A stretch of DNA of 64,000 nt from Gnetum montanum (Eukaryota; Streptophyta; Gnetopsida; Gnetales; Gnetaceae), in NCBI GenBank assembly GCA_015680685.1, contig MNCI01036222.1:1-64000 (forward strand), given 5' to 3'. Shown here piece by piece: positions 1 through 11,614 of this stretch. Each line of letters begins with the position of its first letter. The stretch's first letter is position 1. Under the pieces are notes generated by a model. That model saw only the letters and a program-made list of their open reading frames with translations, was not told the origin of the DNA and ran no database searches. Made by a program: the position numbers and the translations under genes.

Positions 1-186
1 TCATGATTGTATGGTTAAATAAGCTTGAAGCATATGATTTTATAGCTTTTATGTTTTTATGTTCTGTGCTGATAGGGAAAGAGAGAGATAACTAAGTGAC
101 TAATTTAACTTAACTACTGATTAACTAGGCTTTAACTAATCTTAACACCAGTATCCATTCTCACTTGCCGTATACATCCTGAATCG

Positions 187-303
187 GTGCAACACTACGA
201 GATTACCAAACGCTAATCGTTACTAGGTTACCAAGTGTTACACANAGTGCAACACTACGAGATTACCAAACACTAATCGTTACTAGGTTACCAAGTGTTA
301 CAC
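187..303. repeat. 58-bp direct duplication flanking a single N
   Basis: Bases 187-244 are repeated at 247-303 with one visible mismatch, separated by an N at 245. Three other single Ns in the window have the same arrangement, so this looks like an unmerged assembly overlap and not a biological repeat. Confidence 0.8.
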
Positions 304-495
304 GCATGCTCGAAGTGATTGTACTAAGTATATTTTAACGAGCTGCTTAATTGATCAAAATGAATTGCTACACTAATAACAAAAATGTAAAGTGCACAAA
401 ATAAAATAAAATAAAATAAATGCATAAGAAAATAAAATAAAATAAATGCGTAAGAAAATAAATCTCAAGTGCTGCAAAGAATAATCAAAGAGCCC

Positions 496-595
496 GTCTT
501 TATTGCCGTACACAAGGTGTGCTAAGGTACACAATGCTCGAATANTGTCTTTATTGCCGTACACAAGGTGTGCTAAGGTACACAATGCTCGAATA
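496..595. repeat. 49-bp direct duplication flanking a single N
   Basis: Bases 496-544 are repeated exactly at 547-595 around the N at 545. This is probably an assembly join artefact. It duplicates the transcript-end region of LTR G. Confidence 0.8.
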
Positions 596-720
596 AAGAT
601 CTGTCCACACTTCGACCTCCTGCTGTGGGCACTTGGAAAATACTCTAACCTTCAAACAGATTACAAGAGTTTCGCTACTTGACTACTACAAAACTTCCTT
701 TCAATTTTGCGCCTGGGCAC

Positions 721-730
721 TATATTTATA
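721..730 (-). promoter_or_regulatory. TATA box of LTR G
   Basis: The minus strand reads TATAAATATA directly downstream (in minus-strand sense) of the repeat array at 746-985. Its place in the LTR matches the CCTATAAATA boxes of elements A-D, so it is the likely U3 core promoter. Confidence 0.55.
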
Positions 731-745
731 AACTTGGGAGCAACT

Positions 746-985
746 ACTCTAATAATTAGAGTAACCACTCTAATAATTAGAATAACTCCTCTAATAATTA
801 AAGGAACCACTCTAATAATTAGAGTAATCACTCCAATAATAACTACACTAATAATTAGAATAAAATGCTAAGTAACCGTGCTCTCATCATCGAGAATAAC
901 CACCTTAATAATTAAAATAACCGTTCTAATAATTAGAGTAACCACTCTAATAATAATTGCTTTAATAATTAGAGTAATCGCTTCA
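746..985. repeat. Array of palindromic CTCTAATAATTAGAG motifs in the U3 of LTR G
   Basis: About a dozen imperfect copies of a near-palindrome around ACTCTAATAATTAGAGT are spaced roughly 16-25 bp apart. The array fills the part of the LTR upstream of its TATA box. Related elements A-D have palindrome arrays in the same place but built on GATATC/CGCG, so position is shared and motif is not. Confidence 0.75.
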
Positions 986-988
986 TCA

Positions 989-1800
989 CGTAATAAATTT
1001 CATATATATATATATATATATAACTAATGTTATAAATATCATAGGGATGGATTTGTAGTTACATGGGGAACCACATAATATTGGTATAAAACCTTAGTTA
1101 TATAACCCTAGGTGAAGATTACCATTGGATGTCACCGCTCATTTTCTTTACCATGTAATTGCACCTTCATTAAATATAAAGATTATCATTTGGAATAATC
1201 CGTGAACTTGTAAATGTTAGAGTCTAACCTCGGATAAACCCAATGCAATGATTATAAGGCATGGGGATGATGACTTTTTTATAAATTCATTTAAGAAATA
1301 CACGGCGAAGCTTGTTGAAGTACAAATGAGATCATTCATCAAACTTGCTTACCAAGAGTTATCAATAAAACAAAGAATTCCTAGAACATCGGTAAAACAG
1401 TGTTTTTCAATGATTACAAAACAGTATATGTACCAACAAGCGATAATTCAATTTGCGATAATGAATAAATCGCAAGTTAACTTATCTATGTGACTACGTA
1501 CCTTAGCGTGTGAAGCACATAACCAATTAATTTTCAATAAATAATATCTTGGTTGGAGCCTTATCCCTTCTTAATAACGGAGCGAGGTCGGATAAGGTTA
1601 CCCATGTAATAAGCAGATGAATAGTTTATTTCTGATATCTTACTTTAAGTAACGCTAAAGAGACAACCATTGTCACGAAAAATCATTCATTAATGCAACC
1701 ACCACCGCCGCTGTCACAATCTTGATTTTTAGTATGCTGCAACGCCTTCTTGATCCTCTTCTCCAATCTTTCCAGGAAGCTTCCACAAAAAAACACTCAA
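989..1800. other. AT-rich intergenic stretch, no gene seen
   Basis: It contains a short (TA)n run at about 1003-1023 and only short reading frames without recognisable protein motifs. It lies upstream of the gene at 2246, so the distal promoter may be here, but no defined element is visible. Confidence 0.4.
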
Positions 1801-2245
1801 TAAATTAAGGGTAAAATCTGCACAGCGCACATGATGAAAACACGGCAAATTCTATCGTCCGAAGAAACCCTGCAAGCAAACCCTGATGAGATTCTGAGCA
1901 AATCCATTGAAGCTTTGCTTTTTCAGCAGCTGCACTGCACCTACGGAATCCTTGCTTTTTCCTCTCGCACGCTCCAAAAACGCACGCGCGCACGCCGGGG
2001 CACGCAGTCTCAGGCTTCGTCTTCAAACATTCTCTTCCATCGCTTCACATCATTCCAGTTCCAGCACGTTCGTTGGCGCGCACAGATTTCACAGCTCCAT
2101 TCGCCAGTCCACTTTTGCGTTCGTCAGAAGTCTGGTTTTCGCCGTTCGAGCTTCGTTCGATTGGCCTTCTGCTTTAGAGCTCGAGAAAAAGAGAAAAAAA
2201 AAACAAAACAAACGCGTTCTACGAAGCTCGGATTCTCGGCCTGCA

Positions 2246-2785
2246 ATGGCGGACACGGACGAGGACGATGTGTGCAACGGAAGAGCCGGCGATCTAAGCC
2301 CTAGCTCGAGCTTGAAGCGTGGCACTACCGCGAAGGTACGCGTCAGCAGTGTTCTGCTGCGCGTGATGAGCAAACGGCGGTTCTGGTTCGGCCTTTTCGT
2401 GACGATCTACGCGTTGCTGATTTGCACGCTGTGGCGCACGGTCCGTTCGGCGTTGCGCTACCACGCGGAGTTGCAGGAACGCGCCGCGGGCGCGTGGCCG
2501 GCGCTCTACGCCTCCGTCTTGCTCGGCATCGTGTTCGGCGTGCTCGCCATGGTCGCCATGGTCGCCGTCGCCGTTCCGGCCATGCTTGTCACGTGGATCT
2601 CCATTCTTGTTTTGCTCGCCTTCGCCGGAAAGCCTCGCGAGATGCTCATAGAGGAGGGGAAACGCATCACTAGAGATATTGCTTCCTTCGCATGCAAGAT
2701 CCTCCTCAAGGAAGGTAACTTCGTCGCTGCCGCTTGTGCTCTTCTCAGCTTTTTCTTCCTCATCTACCGCGGCGACGATCTTTGA
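2246..2785 (+). CDS. Uncharacterised multi-pass membrane protein, 179 aa
   Basis: This is a single-exon reading frame. The chosen start is the ATG at 2246, which opens an acidic N-terminus (MADTDEDD). The frame stays open upstream to an ATG at 1907, but that 113-residue extension is low-complexity and looks like translated 5' UTR, with pyrimidine runs and a purine run just before 2246. Residues 1-45 are polar and probably cytosolic. Hydrophobic segments lie at about 46-64, 85-107, 106-127 and 158-174. A conserved-looking basic/acidic loop (GKPREMLIEEGKRITRDI, about 128-145) sits between the last two. I recognise no enzyme motif and assign no function; the pattern resembles small plant membrane proteins of unknown role. 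The coding part is markedly GC-rich against AT-rich flanks, as expected of a transcribed, less-methylated gene. Confidence 0.75.
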   Translation: MADTDEDDVCNGRAGDLSPSSSLKRGTTAKVRVSSVLLRVMSKRRFWFGLFVTIYALLICTLWRTVRSALRYHAELQERAAGAWPALYASVLLGIVFGVLAMVAMVAVAVPAMLVTWISILVLLAFAGKPREMLIEEGKRITRDIASFACKILLKEGNFVAAACALLSFFFLIYRGDDL

Positions 2786-3964
2786 CGGATTTTAGCAGTT
2801 TATTTTTGTTTTTCTTCATAATCTTTCTGTCTCCGAGAAGTGTTTAGGTTTTGCTTCGGCCGCGGCGTTGATGATATGTGAGAGATTATTATTATTATTG
2901 TACCTCATCATCATCGTCTGCGTTGAGGATATGTGAGAGATGATTAGGTTTTCTTGTACATGTTCCGCGGCTACGACGATTTCTGAGAGATGTGTAGGCC
3001 TTTTTATTTGAATAAGACGAGATGATCCGTTAAAACGTAAATTTTTCCGTAATTGATGAAGCGGTCTCGGCTTGAAGTTTTGCATACGGAGATTGCGGCT
3101 TTTGCTTGTGCATGTTTCTGCCGCGTCCGCGGATTAGAGCTTGGAACCCTCGCCAAACGGAGCGGCGCCGTGCATGTAAATATTTGGGCTCCGTGATCGG
3201 CGCTGAGATTTCTCTGTTCACTGTAACATTGTAACAAGGGTAAAAAAAGATGTTCAAAGTACAAACGCACAAGCTATATTTTTTAATTTCTGAAACGCAA
3301 TACCAATATTCACTACAATTGCATCTTTTAAAGCTTATTTGACAAAAACTTGGTTATTTGGGTACCTAATAACAATATTTAAGCAAAGCATTTAAAGCTT
3401 ATTTGACAAAAACTTGGTTATTTGGGTACCTAATAATAATATTTAAGCAAAGCAAGTAGTACGTTCACATAGAGTTTTTGTTACTTTGGTCGATTAAATT
3501 CGTACTTTTTCCTTAGCCGTATTAAGTTCATATGGAATTTTAATGCAAAAATGAGCACGAGTTTTCATGGAACGTTCAGTTGGAATAAGTTTTAACCATT
3601 TTTACCATTTGTCGATTCGGTATGTCGGGATTTAGAAAGCAGGAGGGCTTGTTCTGTTTGCGGAACGCAAGGCTATATCTGTGGCTAAAGAGCAGGAGCA
3701 GGAGCGCGGTTTTCTTGATCTTCCTGAGATAATGATAAGGTCGGATCGATGGATCTTTAAAACATAAAAACAGCAAACAAGCGAAATTTAGTCACAGCCA
3801 AAACATAAAAAAAAGTTATACAACGAGAATATCCTAAGACATTGAAAGTATCAGCACTCCTGGAAAGGTATCGAAGGGCAAGCCTAGTCTGGAACTATCA
3901 AGATGAGCACAACTTAAGCAACCTTGTTACAACTTGAAAGCATACACGAGAGCCAACCATCAAT
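2786..3964. other. 3' flank and intergenic DNA downstream of the membrane-protein gene
   Basis: The first few hundred bases are T-rich and probably contain the 3' UTR of the gene ending at 2785. Two diverged copies of a GAGGATATGTGAGAGA-like stretch lie around 2865-2945. Apart from the tandem duplication at 3327-3454 nothing else is recognised. Confidence 0.4.
3327..3454. repeat. 64-bp tandem duplication (2 copies)
   Basis: A 64-bp unit beginning TTTAAAGCTTATTTGAC at about 3327 is repeated from 3391 with almost no change. The near identity implies a recent duplication. No coding content. Confidence 0.85.
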
Positions 3965-4500
3965 ATTTTTTCCTGAAGTGGCAAGGGTTTCTGCCTCTCG
4001 ATTGCAAATTTGGTTGAAGTGTTAAAATGGTGGTACTTTGCACAAATTTTTTGCAAATTTGGTTGAAGTGTTGAGTATAGTTAGCTTTAATTACTAGTTT
4101 TGCAAATTTTTTTTCTAACTGCCGAGTTACATGTTCCATGCAAAACACAAGGTAAGCATAAAAGGTGGAGTTAGAAAATTTTTGAACTTTTTTGGTCACT
4201 TTTGGACTTGAAAAACTTTTTAAATTTTTCTCGTAGTTTCACCTACCATGTTGCCACGTGGCACCTGATCCATGTTTTGTGCAAACCTTAGCCCTATAAA
4301 TACTCTTGGACCCCAATGTTTGAATGGTTGGCATTCCTAGACAATTGGCATTTCTAGATGGTTGGCATGCTTAGGCAGTTAGCATTCCTAGGTGGGGTGG
4401 TTGGCTTTCTCAAACGGTTAGCATTCCGAGGTGGTTGACATTCCTAAAAGGTTGGTATTTCTTAGACGTGACCATTTTAAAATAAGCATTTTTTTTGTAG
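3965..4500 (+). repeat. 5' LTR of element E (approximate limits)
   Basis: It matches 9845-10440 over several hundred bases, including runs such as TTTTGCAAATTTTTTTCTAACTG and AACTTTTTAAATTTTTCTCGTAG-like stretches, and has a TATA box (CTATAAATAC) at 4294-4303. Downstream of the TATA box a degenerate array of about 20-bp units containing TTGGCATTCC runs from about 4320 to 4465. Confidence 0.65.
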
Positions 4501-5285
4501 TTTTCAGAGTTAGTCGTTTTTTGTAATAGTAACTCTCACAACTCAATCTATGAACATAAATCCAAATCAACTTTCCAAGAACAATACAATTTTGTTTGTG
4601 TCAAAATCTAAGCAAGACTACTAGTGGATTGTCTTGACTTGGAGGCAAAATAGGACTATGAATGAGTCCATTAGGATGACCAAAAGTGCAACCTCTCCTT
4701 GTTCGACATAATCTCACTCACAAAGCCCTGCCACCAACTATTGTCTCAACTTATCCGTGCAAATGAGCATGGTGCAGGGACAACCTACAAAAAAGCCTCA
4801 AAGGAGGAAGAAGATGAGTTTGAGGCTTGCTCTGAATGCGAGAGCCTCTTCTACACTATCTTCCAACAATCACTCCCTAGTATGGCCTCTTCTTGATTTG
4901 ATCCACCCATCCTCTTCGAGATGGTGACCATGCCAATTCAACCTTCCTTGCAAGCGATTGTTGCATTTGCCTAATCCTATGCTCACGCAGGGGCCACCTC
5001 CCAGCCTTAGACGATTCAGGCATCCTATGTTCTGCTTGTCTCATCAGTGCTCATAGTGTCCATCCAACCCACTTGTGTGTGGCCTACCTCAATTACCACA
5101 CCCATCGCTTAACCGATGCATCAACTAAACCTGTCTGCTACGACATGAAACTGGCAATGATCGTAAACTGGCAAACTTTGCAACTGACAATTCAACCCTA
5201 TGCTATGCAGCCAATACAAGCTCAACCAATGCAACCAACTGGCACATCCCCAAGCTTGGATCAGGCATTCTAGCTAATCTAAAGT

Positions 5286-6000
5286 TTGACGAAGGAGATC
5301 AACCAACTCAAAGTTACCTTCTTCGAAACCATCAAGGTGATGGACTTTTACCGAGATGATCCTATAAGTCCTACGGTCCCACCCCTAACTCTCCCAAATG
5401 GGGTTCAACTGCCTCAACTCACTAAGTACAATGGTAAAGGGGACCCCAACCCACATTTGGTCACATTTTGATCTGAGTGCCTGTTTCTTCAAACTTGGCC
5501 ACATGCCATCATGCATGTGTTCCCCATGTCATTCACTAGCAAGGCCTTAGACTGGTATCGTGTGCTACCCAAGGCCTCAATCTCTTCTTTGAAGGATCTC
5601 ATAAGCTAATTTGTGACACGCTTCAAGTACAACCTAAACCCTGAAGTAACCCTTGACCAGCTCATGTAGGTCAAGTAGGGGTCCTTAGAGCCCATGCCAA
5701 AACTCTTCTAACGCTAGAATGTTGCATTGAGCAAAATGCATGAACCCTTAGCAGGAATGCACCTACTAGCCATCTTCAAATGTGTAGTGAACAACTTTAT
5801 CAAGTCCAAATTGTATTACCTAGCTCCAAAGTCTCTCAACCAAGCCTTTGCCCAAACGAAAAGCATAGAAGAGGTAGCCCAAGCTAGTAACGACCCGACC
5901 TACGTGGTCTACAGAACCCAACATGTGTGCAAGCAAAACACAACAATGGCAATAGTGGCCACAAGCACAAAAGCAACCAATTGGGGCTTAATGGCTAAGT
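5286..6000 (+). pseudogene. Gag relic of element E
   Basis: Translated in one main frame, the region gives a retrotransposon-gag profile: a hydrophobic patch ending LTKYNGKGDPNPHLVTF, then SFTSKALDWYRVLP and LKDLISxFVTRFKYNLNPEVTL, typical of the Ty3/gypsy capsid domain (PF03732-like). At least five in-frame stops interrupt it (first at about 5469), so no capsid protein can be made. It is followed by a Gln/Pro/Thr-rich linker in broken frames (about 6363-7040). Confidence 0.7.
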
Positions 6001-7155
6001 AGCCCAAGGTCCTAGCTCACAAAGTTGTCAACTCTGGCGCCAACTCGTCTACATTAGCAAGGGCCACCCCAGGGCCCAACTTTGAGTGCAAGGATTGCTC
6101 AAAGTATACACCGTTATCAATGAAAACCCTCTAAACTACTAAAGCAACTTCTGAAAGTCGGGGGAATCTAATACAAACATGTATCAAAGATTGCTTGCAA
6201 AAAACATGAAAGGTACTGCAAACTACTGGGGAACCCCACCTCAGCAATTTGAACAAGCCCTCGGTCCCACAACATTTCAAGCTAGACTAATATTGTCATT
6301 ACTACTAAATGTCTGGTCATAGTACGGACAACTATCGTGCTTTGTAGGATGACCTCCAAGGAATGATAGAACAGGGCCAACTGGTGCTCGACGCAGCAAG
6401 CCAATCCAATGTAGACAACGCCCCCTATGTCATAAACTTCATCAATGTAGGTGACAAGTCTAAACCTACGCAACAACCTTTTGTGATCCGTATGCCTCCT
6501 AACAAGGCAAGGATCCCCTTGGCCTCCACCTCAGGCAACCACAACACCTTTTGTGATCAAAGTCTCACAACAATCATCCACTAAGACGTTAACCTAGCAA
6601 CCAAACCAACCATCCACTAAGACATTAAACTAGCATGATGTAGCAACAATAACTACTAAGCAGCCTTTCGTCATCAAAGTGCCACAATGAGTTGGCCCCA
6701 CAACAACTCCTAAACCACCATTTGTCATAAGGATGCCACAACGTGATGGCCCCTCACCTACCCGAAGCCCAACAAGGGGCAACGTCACTGTCTATCCTTC
6801 TTCAAGGGTCGATCCCACTAGCAACCTAGGTAGGCCTACCAAATGGCACTGCAAAAGGACAAACGAGTGCCTCGCAACCCCCATGGTCAAAGCAAAGGCC
6901 TTAACCAACAAACAACAACCAAACACTAGGGCCCTTGGTTTCAAGTAGGCCAAGCAACCCAATCCCAAGTCCCCTTTGCGAGAGATCTGTTTCTCAAGCC
7001 ACATGGAGAAAGTCAAGGCCAACACAACGATCGACGACAAAGACTTCGTAGCTACACTAACCTAAGTAAAACAAATGCTCAAGCAAAAGAACACAATGTT
7101 GAGCTTGTTTGACATGGTCATGATCTCATCTACTCACCGCCAAGCATTGGCCTAG

Positions 7156-7730
7156 ATGTTGGCCTTCATTCCTGTTATGGAGGACATCCCTGCAGATGAG
7201 AACACCATCCATGCAACGATGTTGCCCCCTACACCACAAGAATTAGGTTCAACATCCATAGCATTTCGTGATGATGCAGTTAAGGTTAACCTTGAACAAG
7301 GGAAGGTTACTACAGCTGCATTGTCAATTAGCATACATGTTGGGCAGTGCACGATCTGTAGAGTGCATGTCAATGATGGTGCAACAACAAACGTAGTCCT
7401 ATACTTTGTCATCAACAAGCTAGGCCTAGCAGACAAAATCAAGCCAACCAAAACCCTGTGTCTAAAATTCTTCAACGGATCATGCATCATCGTTAGGGGT
7501 ACAATCAACTTAGCCTTCGTGGCAGGAGAGTAATTCCCCACTAGCGTAGATTTCACTATTATAGAGAAGATGTCAAGCTTCAACCTGATCTTGGGTAGGC
7601 CTTGGCTAGCCCAACTACGGGTCGTCTCCTCTTTCATCCATCAAGAAGTCCACCTTTCATATGAAGGAGGTCAAGTTATCATCCACGATGATAACGCCTC
7701 CTCTCTGGGTATTCACAACATAGACATGAA
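7156..7730 (+). pseudogene. Aspartic protease-like relic of element E
   Basis: Two in-frame stretches flank a stop at about 7531. The first contains VNDGATTNVV, matching the D-G-A-S/T-N-hydrophobic active-site loop of retropepsins in plant gypsy elements. The second contains SSFNLILGRPWLAQL, the conserved flap/C-terminal GRPWL motif. Nothing resembling reverse transcriptase follows; the frame ends near 8019 in low-complexity sequence. Confidence 0.7.
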
Positions 7731-8154
7731 GCAAGTGTCAGAGGTGGAGTTTCTTGGTGATGTACTTGTGGCAACCAACGCAACGCCTAAGGTTAACACA
7801 CTTGAACGAGTGGTTGAAGCCAATAGCCTCCTAGAGGATCCTGAGCCTTGTGCACCCCCTAATCCACTCTCGGTTAGGAATCAACTATGTGACCAAGAAT
7901 TTCCCTTGGCCAAAAACGTGCTAAGTACCTGCTTACCCCTTGCCTCCACAGGCCATGCATTTTTGGTTTTTGCTTGCATTGCATTTGTTCATGCATTTAC
8001 ATTTTACCTACTTGCCTAGTTGACACACTGCTTCACTTTGTTTACGCATTTCTACTTTGTTTACACATCCATCCACTTAGCTTATGCATTGCATTTGAAA
8101 AAAATCAAAAACACATAAAAATAAAAAAAATATAAAACTACAAAAACACGTCTC

Positions 8155-8700
8155 AAAAAAGCCTTAAACTAGCAATGTCCCGAAACGGCCTGAAACTATC
8201 GTTGTGGCTCGAAATGGCCTTAAACTAGCACACATGCCATGGAATGACTTTAAACTATTACTATGGCCTAAAATGGCCCAAGACTATCACTTCTTACATT
8301 ACCTTCCTTTCATTGGTGCATTTTAACTTTGTTACATAGTTTTCACTTAATGTTGTTTTTCTAGTTAATTTTTGCAGGATCTTGCAGGCACATAGCATGA
8401 CTATGCATGTAGCATTGCACCTCACACAAGCAAGGTAAGCACTCCTTTGCCATGATGCAAAAAACTAGTACAGATAATCCGCTATGACTATAAACTAGTG
8501 TAGCAGTCTACTATGACTATAAACTGGTGTAGCAGTCCATTATGACTATAAATTGACACAAATTGTCCTTGGGTCATGACATTAAACTGGCACAATAGCT
8601 TGTCCACTATGACATTAAATTGGCACACAATAGTCTACCAGGACTATAAACTAGCACCACGGTCTGCTAGGACCTTAAACTGGGTTCGCACACTCACAAC
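8155..8700. repeat. Two degenerate minisatellite blocks in the 3' non-coding part of element E
   Basis: Around 8155-8290 a unit of about 40 bp with GGCCTTAAACTA/CTATTAC motifs recurs. Around 8470-8700 a 30-36 bp unit with TATGACTATAAACTGG recurs six or more times with drift. They share the core ATAAACT. No coding capacity. Confidence 0.65.
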
Positions 8701-9844
8701 ATCATTGTCTCCCACCATTTTGCTAATCTTTTGAAGCACTTACCATTGGTGTAGCCTTTGGAGGACTCACAACATTATTGCCCTAGCACTTTCATTGGCT
8801 TTTTGAGCACTTGCAACTACCATAGCATTTAACACATTTGTAGAATCTTCACATTTGACATTTGCACTTGCATTACACATTTTGTGGTTTTCTTGTTTTT
8901 TTGGAGTTGTGTTTGCAAGACGAAGCCCTAGATACGATCATGCAAAGATGTATCCCATCGCAGCAACAAGTCGTCACATTGTTCCGACGTGCATGATTGG
9001 ACTAGTTAAGCCACTTAAGAGTGCACATCCCTCTCATCCTATTCTAGTCTATGGATGTTCACTTCTTTTTTCCAATAGCTTCTCATCCCCTGCATACTCA
9101 CAATTGCACATCCATCTGATGCATACACACTGTGATGCATATGACATTCTCTTCACATCAACCGTAGAACCCAAGGTAGATGTAACACAACTTGTCCTGT
9201 AGAGAGCCTTTGTTAGCCGGTCAAGGCCTAAGCAAATGTAACACAACTCATCTTGAGGAGGAAACACCTGTCCTACAAACGTGATGCGGTTGCATCAAAG
9301 CAAAGCCCATCTACTTGATGGTCCACACCTTGCATTTAGCATTCAATAGTAAGTCAAACCCAATGGGGGTTTTCCTAGCAACAAAGCGAAAAAGAAAAAA
9401 CAAAACAAAAAGCAAAAAAAGAAAAAAAAAAGAAACACGGGGAAAAGTAGATCCCCAAGCAAATTGACAACATTGCAGCTTTGCAACTGACCTAACTATA
9501 GATCAACTTTGACTCTCTCATAAGCACTCCGACAAGAGGTCAACGTTTCAGGGGCAAGCCATTTCATGTCATCGTTACCATTAGCCATGCTAACTTTGCA
9601 TTTCACATCAGGATACATTGTTTGCATTTTATTTCCTCTACTTGCATTTCATCTCCCTAGCACATTGCCTACACACTTTGCCCTAGCACACCCTTATCCA
9701 CAACACTCTTGAACGTGATGGAATGACACCCAATCTTATACCAATGAGCGATATTGGTGCCACGTCTGTTGTGGTGTTTTGTAATTCTTTGTCGATGCCT
9801 CTAAGACCACTTCCCCAAACATCAACAAAGAGGGACCATTGAAA
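8701..9844. other. Non-coding 3' portion of element E
   Basis: The sequence has many CATTTGCA/TTGCATTT-like repeats, an A-rich block with GAAAAA runs (about 9387-9435) and a GGGGG run (9365). No protein similarity was seen. A polypurine tract for the right LTR should lie at its end but was not identified with confidence. Confidence 0.4.
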
Positions 9845-10440
9845 CACCACAAAATTTCAAGTCTCGACATTTCAACTACAAATTTGGTTAAATGTCAAAA
9901 CAGTGACACTTTGCCCAATTTTTTTTAAGTGTTGAGTGTAGTTAGTTACACCTACCAATTTTGCAAATTTTTTTCTAACTGCTAAGTTACGCATCCCGCA
10001 CATAACATGGGGTGAGCGTAGCAGCCAAAGTAAGAAAATTTTCAAACTTTTTTGGTTACCTCCGAACTTGGAAAACTTTTTGAATTTTTCTCGTAGTCCC
10101 ACCTACTGCACTACCACATGGCATCTGATCCATATTTTATGCTAACCTTAGCCCTATAAATACCCTTGGACCCCCTTCCTAGATGGTTGGCATTCCCAGA
10201 TGGTTGGCATTCCCCCAACGTTTTAACGATTGGCATTCTCAAATGGTTGGCATTTCTAGGCAGTTGGCATTCCCAGACGGTTGACATTCCCAGCAGTTGG
10301 CATTCTCAAATAGTTGGCATTCCTAGGCGATTGGCATTCTCAAATGGTTGGCATTCCCAAAAGGTTGGTATTTTTTGGATGTGAGCATTTTAGCATAGAG
10401 CATTTTTTGGCATTTTGGCACTGAGCATTTTGGGTGAACG
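9845..10440 (+). repeat. 3' LTR of element E (approximate limits)
   Basis: It is homologous to 3965-4500. A TATA box (CTATAAATAC) lies at 10154-10163, followed by about ten copies of a TTGGCATTCC-centred unit of roughly 20 bp from about 10175 to 10360, a larger array than in the left LTR. The LTR may extend further right, but the left copy gives no match to define that end. Confidence 0.65.
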
Positions 10441-11373
10441 AGATCCAAACACATTGGTAGAGAGGTAGAGTTGCACATCATGGTCCACTACAGCCCTGTT
10501 GCGGCCCTGCAGAACACTGCACGGTACACTGTGGCAGCCAACCCAACAAGCACGGTTCACCACGATGAGTGCCAGATTTCATAGCCTGACACCATCGAGA
10601 CTGTGACTACGCGCCAGTTACACCTATTGTACACTGTGTACCTTTTGACACCTTTTTGGAGTTAACTACGCTATCATTTGGGGCAGCGTTCCATTTCTCT
10701 CTCTCGTTTCTAGCATTTTCTTGCACCTTTTTGCACTTTTTCACATGTTCTCACTTGGCACTATTTCGCATTGTTTGCATTTGCATTTTGGCTAACCACA
10801 CCACCCTCAGTTGCACCCAATACCTTGGTTGCAGCTGGCAAAGTCCCTATTCGATTGACAAGACCGTTTAGGGCGCTCCACCTCCATTTCCAGCAAGGCC
10901 CTCACACAGAGGTGGGGTTAAGGCTATGCATCCATTGACTCCTTGGTGATTCCAACCATCAACGTTTTCGATCGTTAGACGACTTATTCAGCACTTGGGT
11001 ATGGTGGCCATTGTTAAAAATTCATTTGTTCTCAACAGCTAAGCAGTTCGCTATTAGCATCGGAATGCTTTTGATGTCAATGCATTGCATCACGATATGT
11101 TATATACAGACTAACTGAAGCTTTTGCTACGCTACAAGAGAACTTATGATTGACTGTATGTTTTTTAGAGAACTAATTGCAAGGATTGAGAATCCTAAGT
11201 GAGTGTATCTAAGTTAGCCCACTGAGATTATGTAGACCTTTTCAATGAATGATTTAGAGCATCCATACTCATTTCACCTCAGGGTTCTCGAGTTCACATT
11301 TTTGTTATAGCTTGGGGTTCAAACATTTGTCTTACAATTTAAGGAACAAACACCTTACAATTACTTAAAGTAA
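10441..11373. other. Intergenic DNA, no gene seen
   Basis: This stretch may include the 3' end of the right LTR of element E. It has only short reading frames with no known motifs. Confidence 0.35.
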
Positions 11374-11485
11374 TGGTCCTTATAATTATCTATAGTTACT
11401 TATAACTTTAAAATATTGGTCTTTATAATTATCTATGGTTACTTGTACCTTTAAAATAGTGGTCTTTATAATTATCTATAGTTAA
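11374..11485. repeat. 43-bp tandem repeat, about 2.6 copies
   Basis: Units beginning TGGTC(C/T)TTATAATTATC start at 11374, 11417 and 11460, an even 43-bp period. The last, incomplete unit runs directly into the SINE-like sequence at 11484. Confidence 0.85.
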
Positions 11486-11600
11486 CATTGAGGTGTTAGC
11501 CTAGTAGTACCAGGTCTTGGTGTGATAACCTGAGGTCACATGTTCAATTTCACTAACTCTTGGAGTGTATCTATGTTTTACTTATTTAGATTCCACCTCC
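11484..11600 (+). mobile_element. Putative tRNA-derived SINE, copy 1
   Basis: The segment opens GAGGTGTTAGCCTAGTAGTA, which fits a pol III A-box (TRGCNNAGYNG). About 45 bp on it has GTCACATGTTCAATTTC, a degenerate B-box (GGTTCRANNC). The head matches 39503 and, inverted, 11615-11672. The tail is diverged. This looks like an old SINE; the call rests on three related copies plus A/B-box spacing. Confidence 0.5.
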
Positions 11601-11614
11601 CCTATCTATAGTTA

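Larger units (their letters stand above)
1..988 (-). mobile_element. LTR (element G), minus strand, cut by window start
   Basis: Read on the minus strand the segment starts TGATGAAGCG at 988 and carries an upstream repeat array, a TATA box (721-730), a polyadenylation-like AATAAA near 590, and R/U5 sequence resembling that of elements A and C (for example the stretch ending in ACACCTTGTGT). By comparison with A's LTR only about 150-170 bp of its 3' end lies outside the window. No polypurine tract lies beside 988, so 988 should be the outer 5' end of either a minus-strand element extending to the left or a solo LTR. It contains two single-N duplications that are probably assembly artefacts. 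Confidence 0.7.
3965..10440 (+). mobile_element. Degenerate Ty3/gypsy element E (gag-protease only)
   Basis: Two related non-coding blocks, about 3965-4500 and 9845-10440, share long runs, a CCCTATAAATAC box and a following TTGGCATTCC repeat array, and act as diverged LTRs. Between them are a gag relic (about 5286-6000), a linker and a retroviral-type protease relic (about 7156-7730). The rest, 7730-9845, is repeat-rich and non-coding. No reverse transcriptase, RNase H or integrase is visible. Many stops and diverged LTRs show it is old. LTR ends are approximate because no clean TG...CA ends or target duplication could be fixed. Confidence 0.7.

Noticed and set aside
746-985. CRISPR-like array
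   Set aside because: Short palindromic units with variable spacing inside an LTR U3 in plant DNA; no unique spacers of even size and no cas genes.
1248-1493. 81-codon reading frame starting MIIRHGDDD
   Set aside because: No similarity to a known family recognised and no regulatory context; length expected by chance in this sequence.
1907-2245. In-frame N-terminal extension of the membrane protein (113 residues)
   Set aside because: Low-complexity Ser/Arg/Ala-rich with purine and pyrimidine runs typical of 5' UTR; the ATG at 2246 opens a normal acidic N-terminus.
10656-10871. 71-codon reading frame with hydrophobic stretch
   Set aside because: Phe/Leu/Cys-rich by base composition, no recognisable domain, next to a retroelement LTR.
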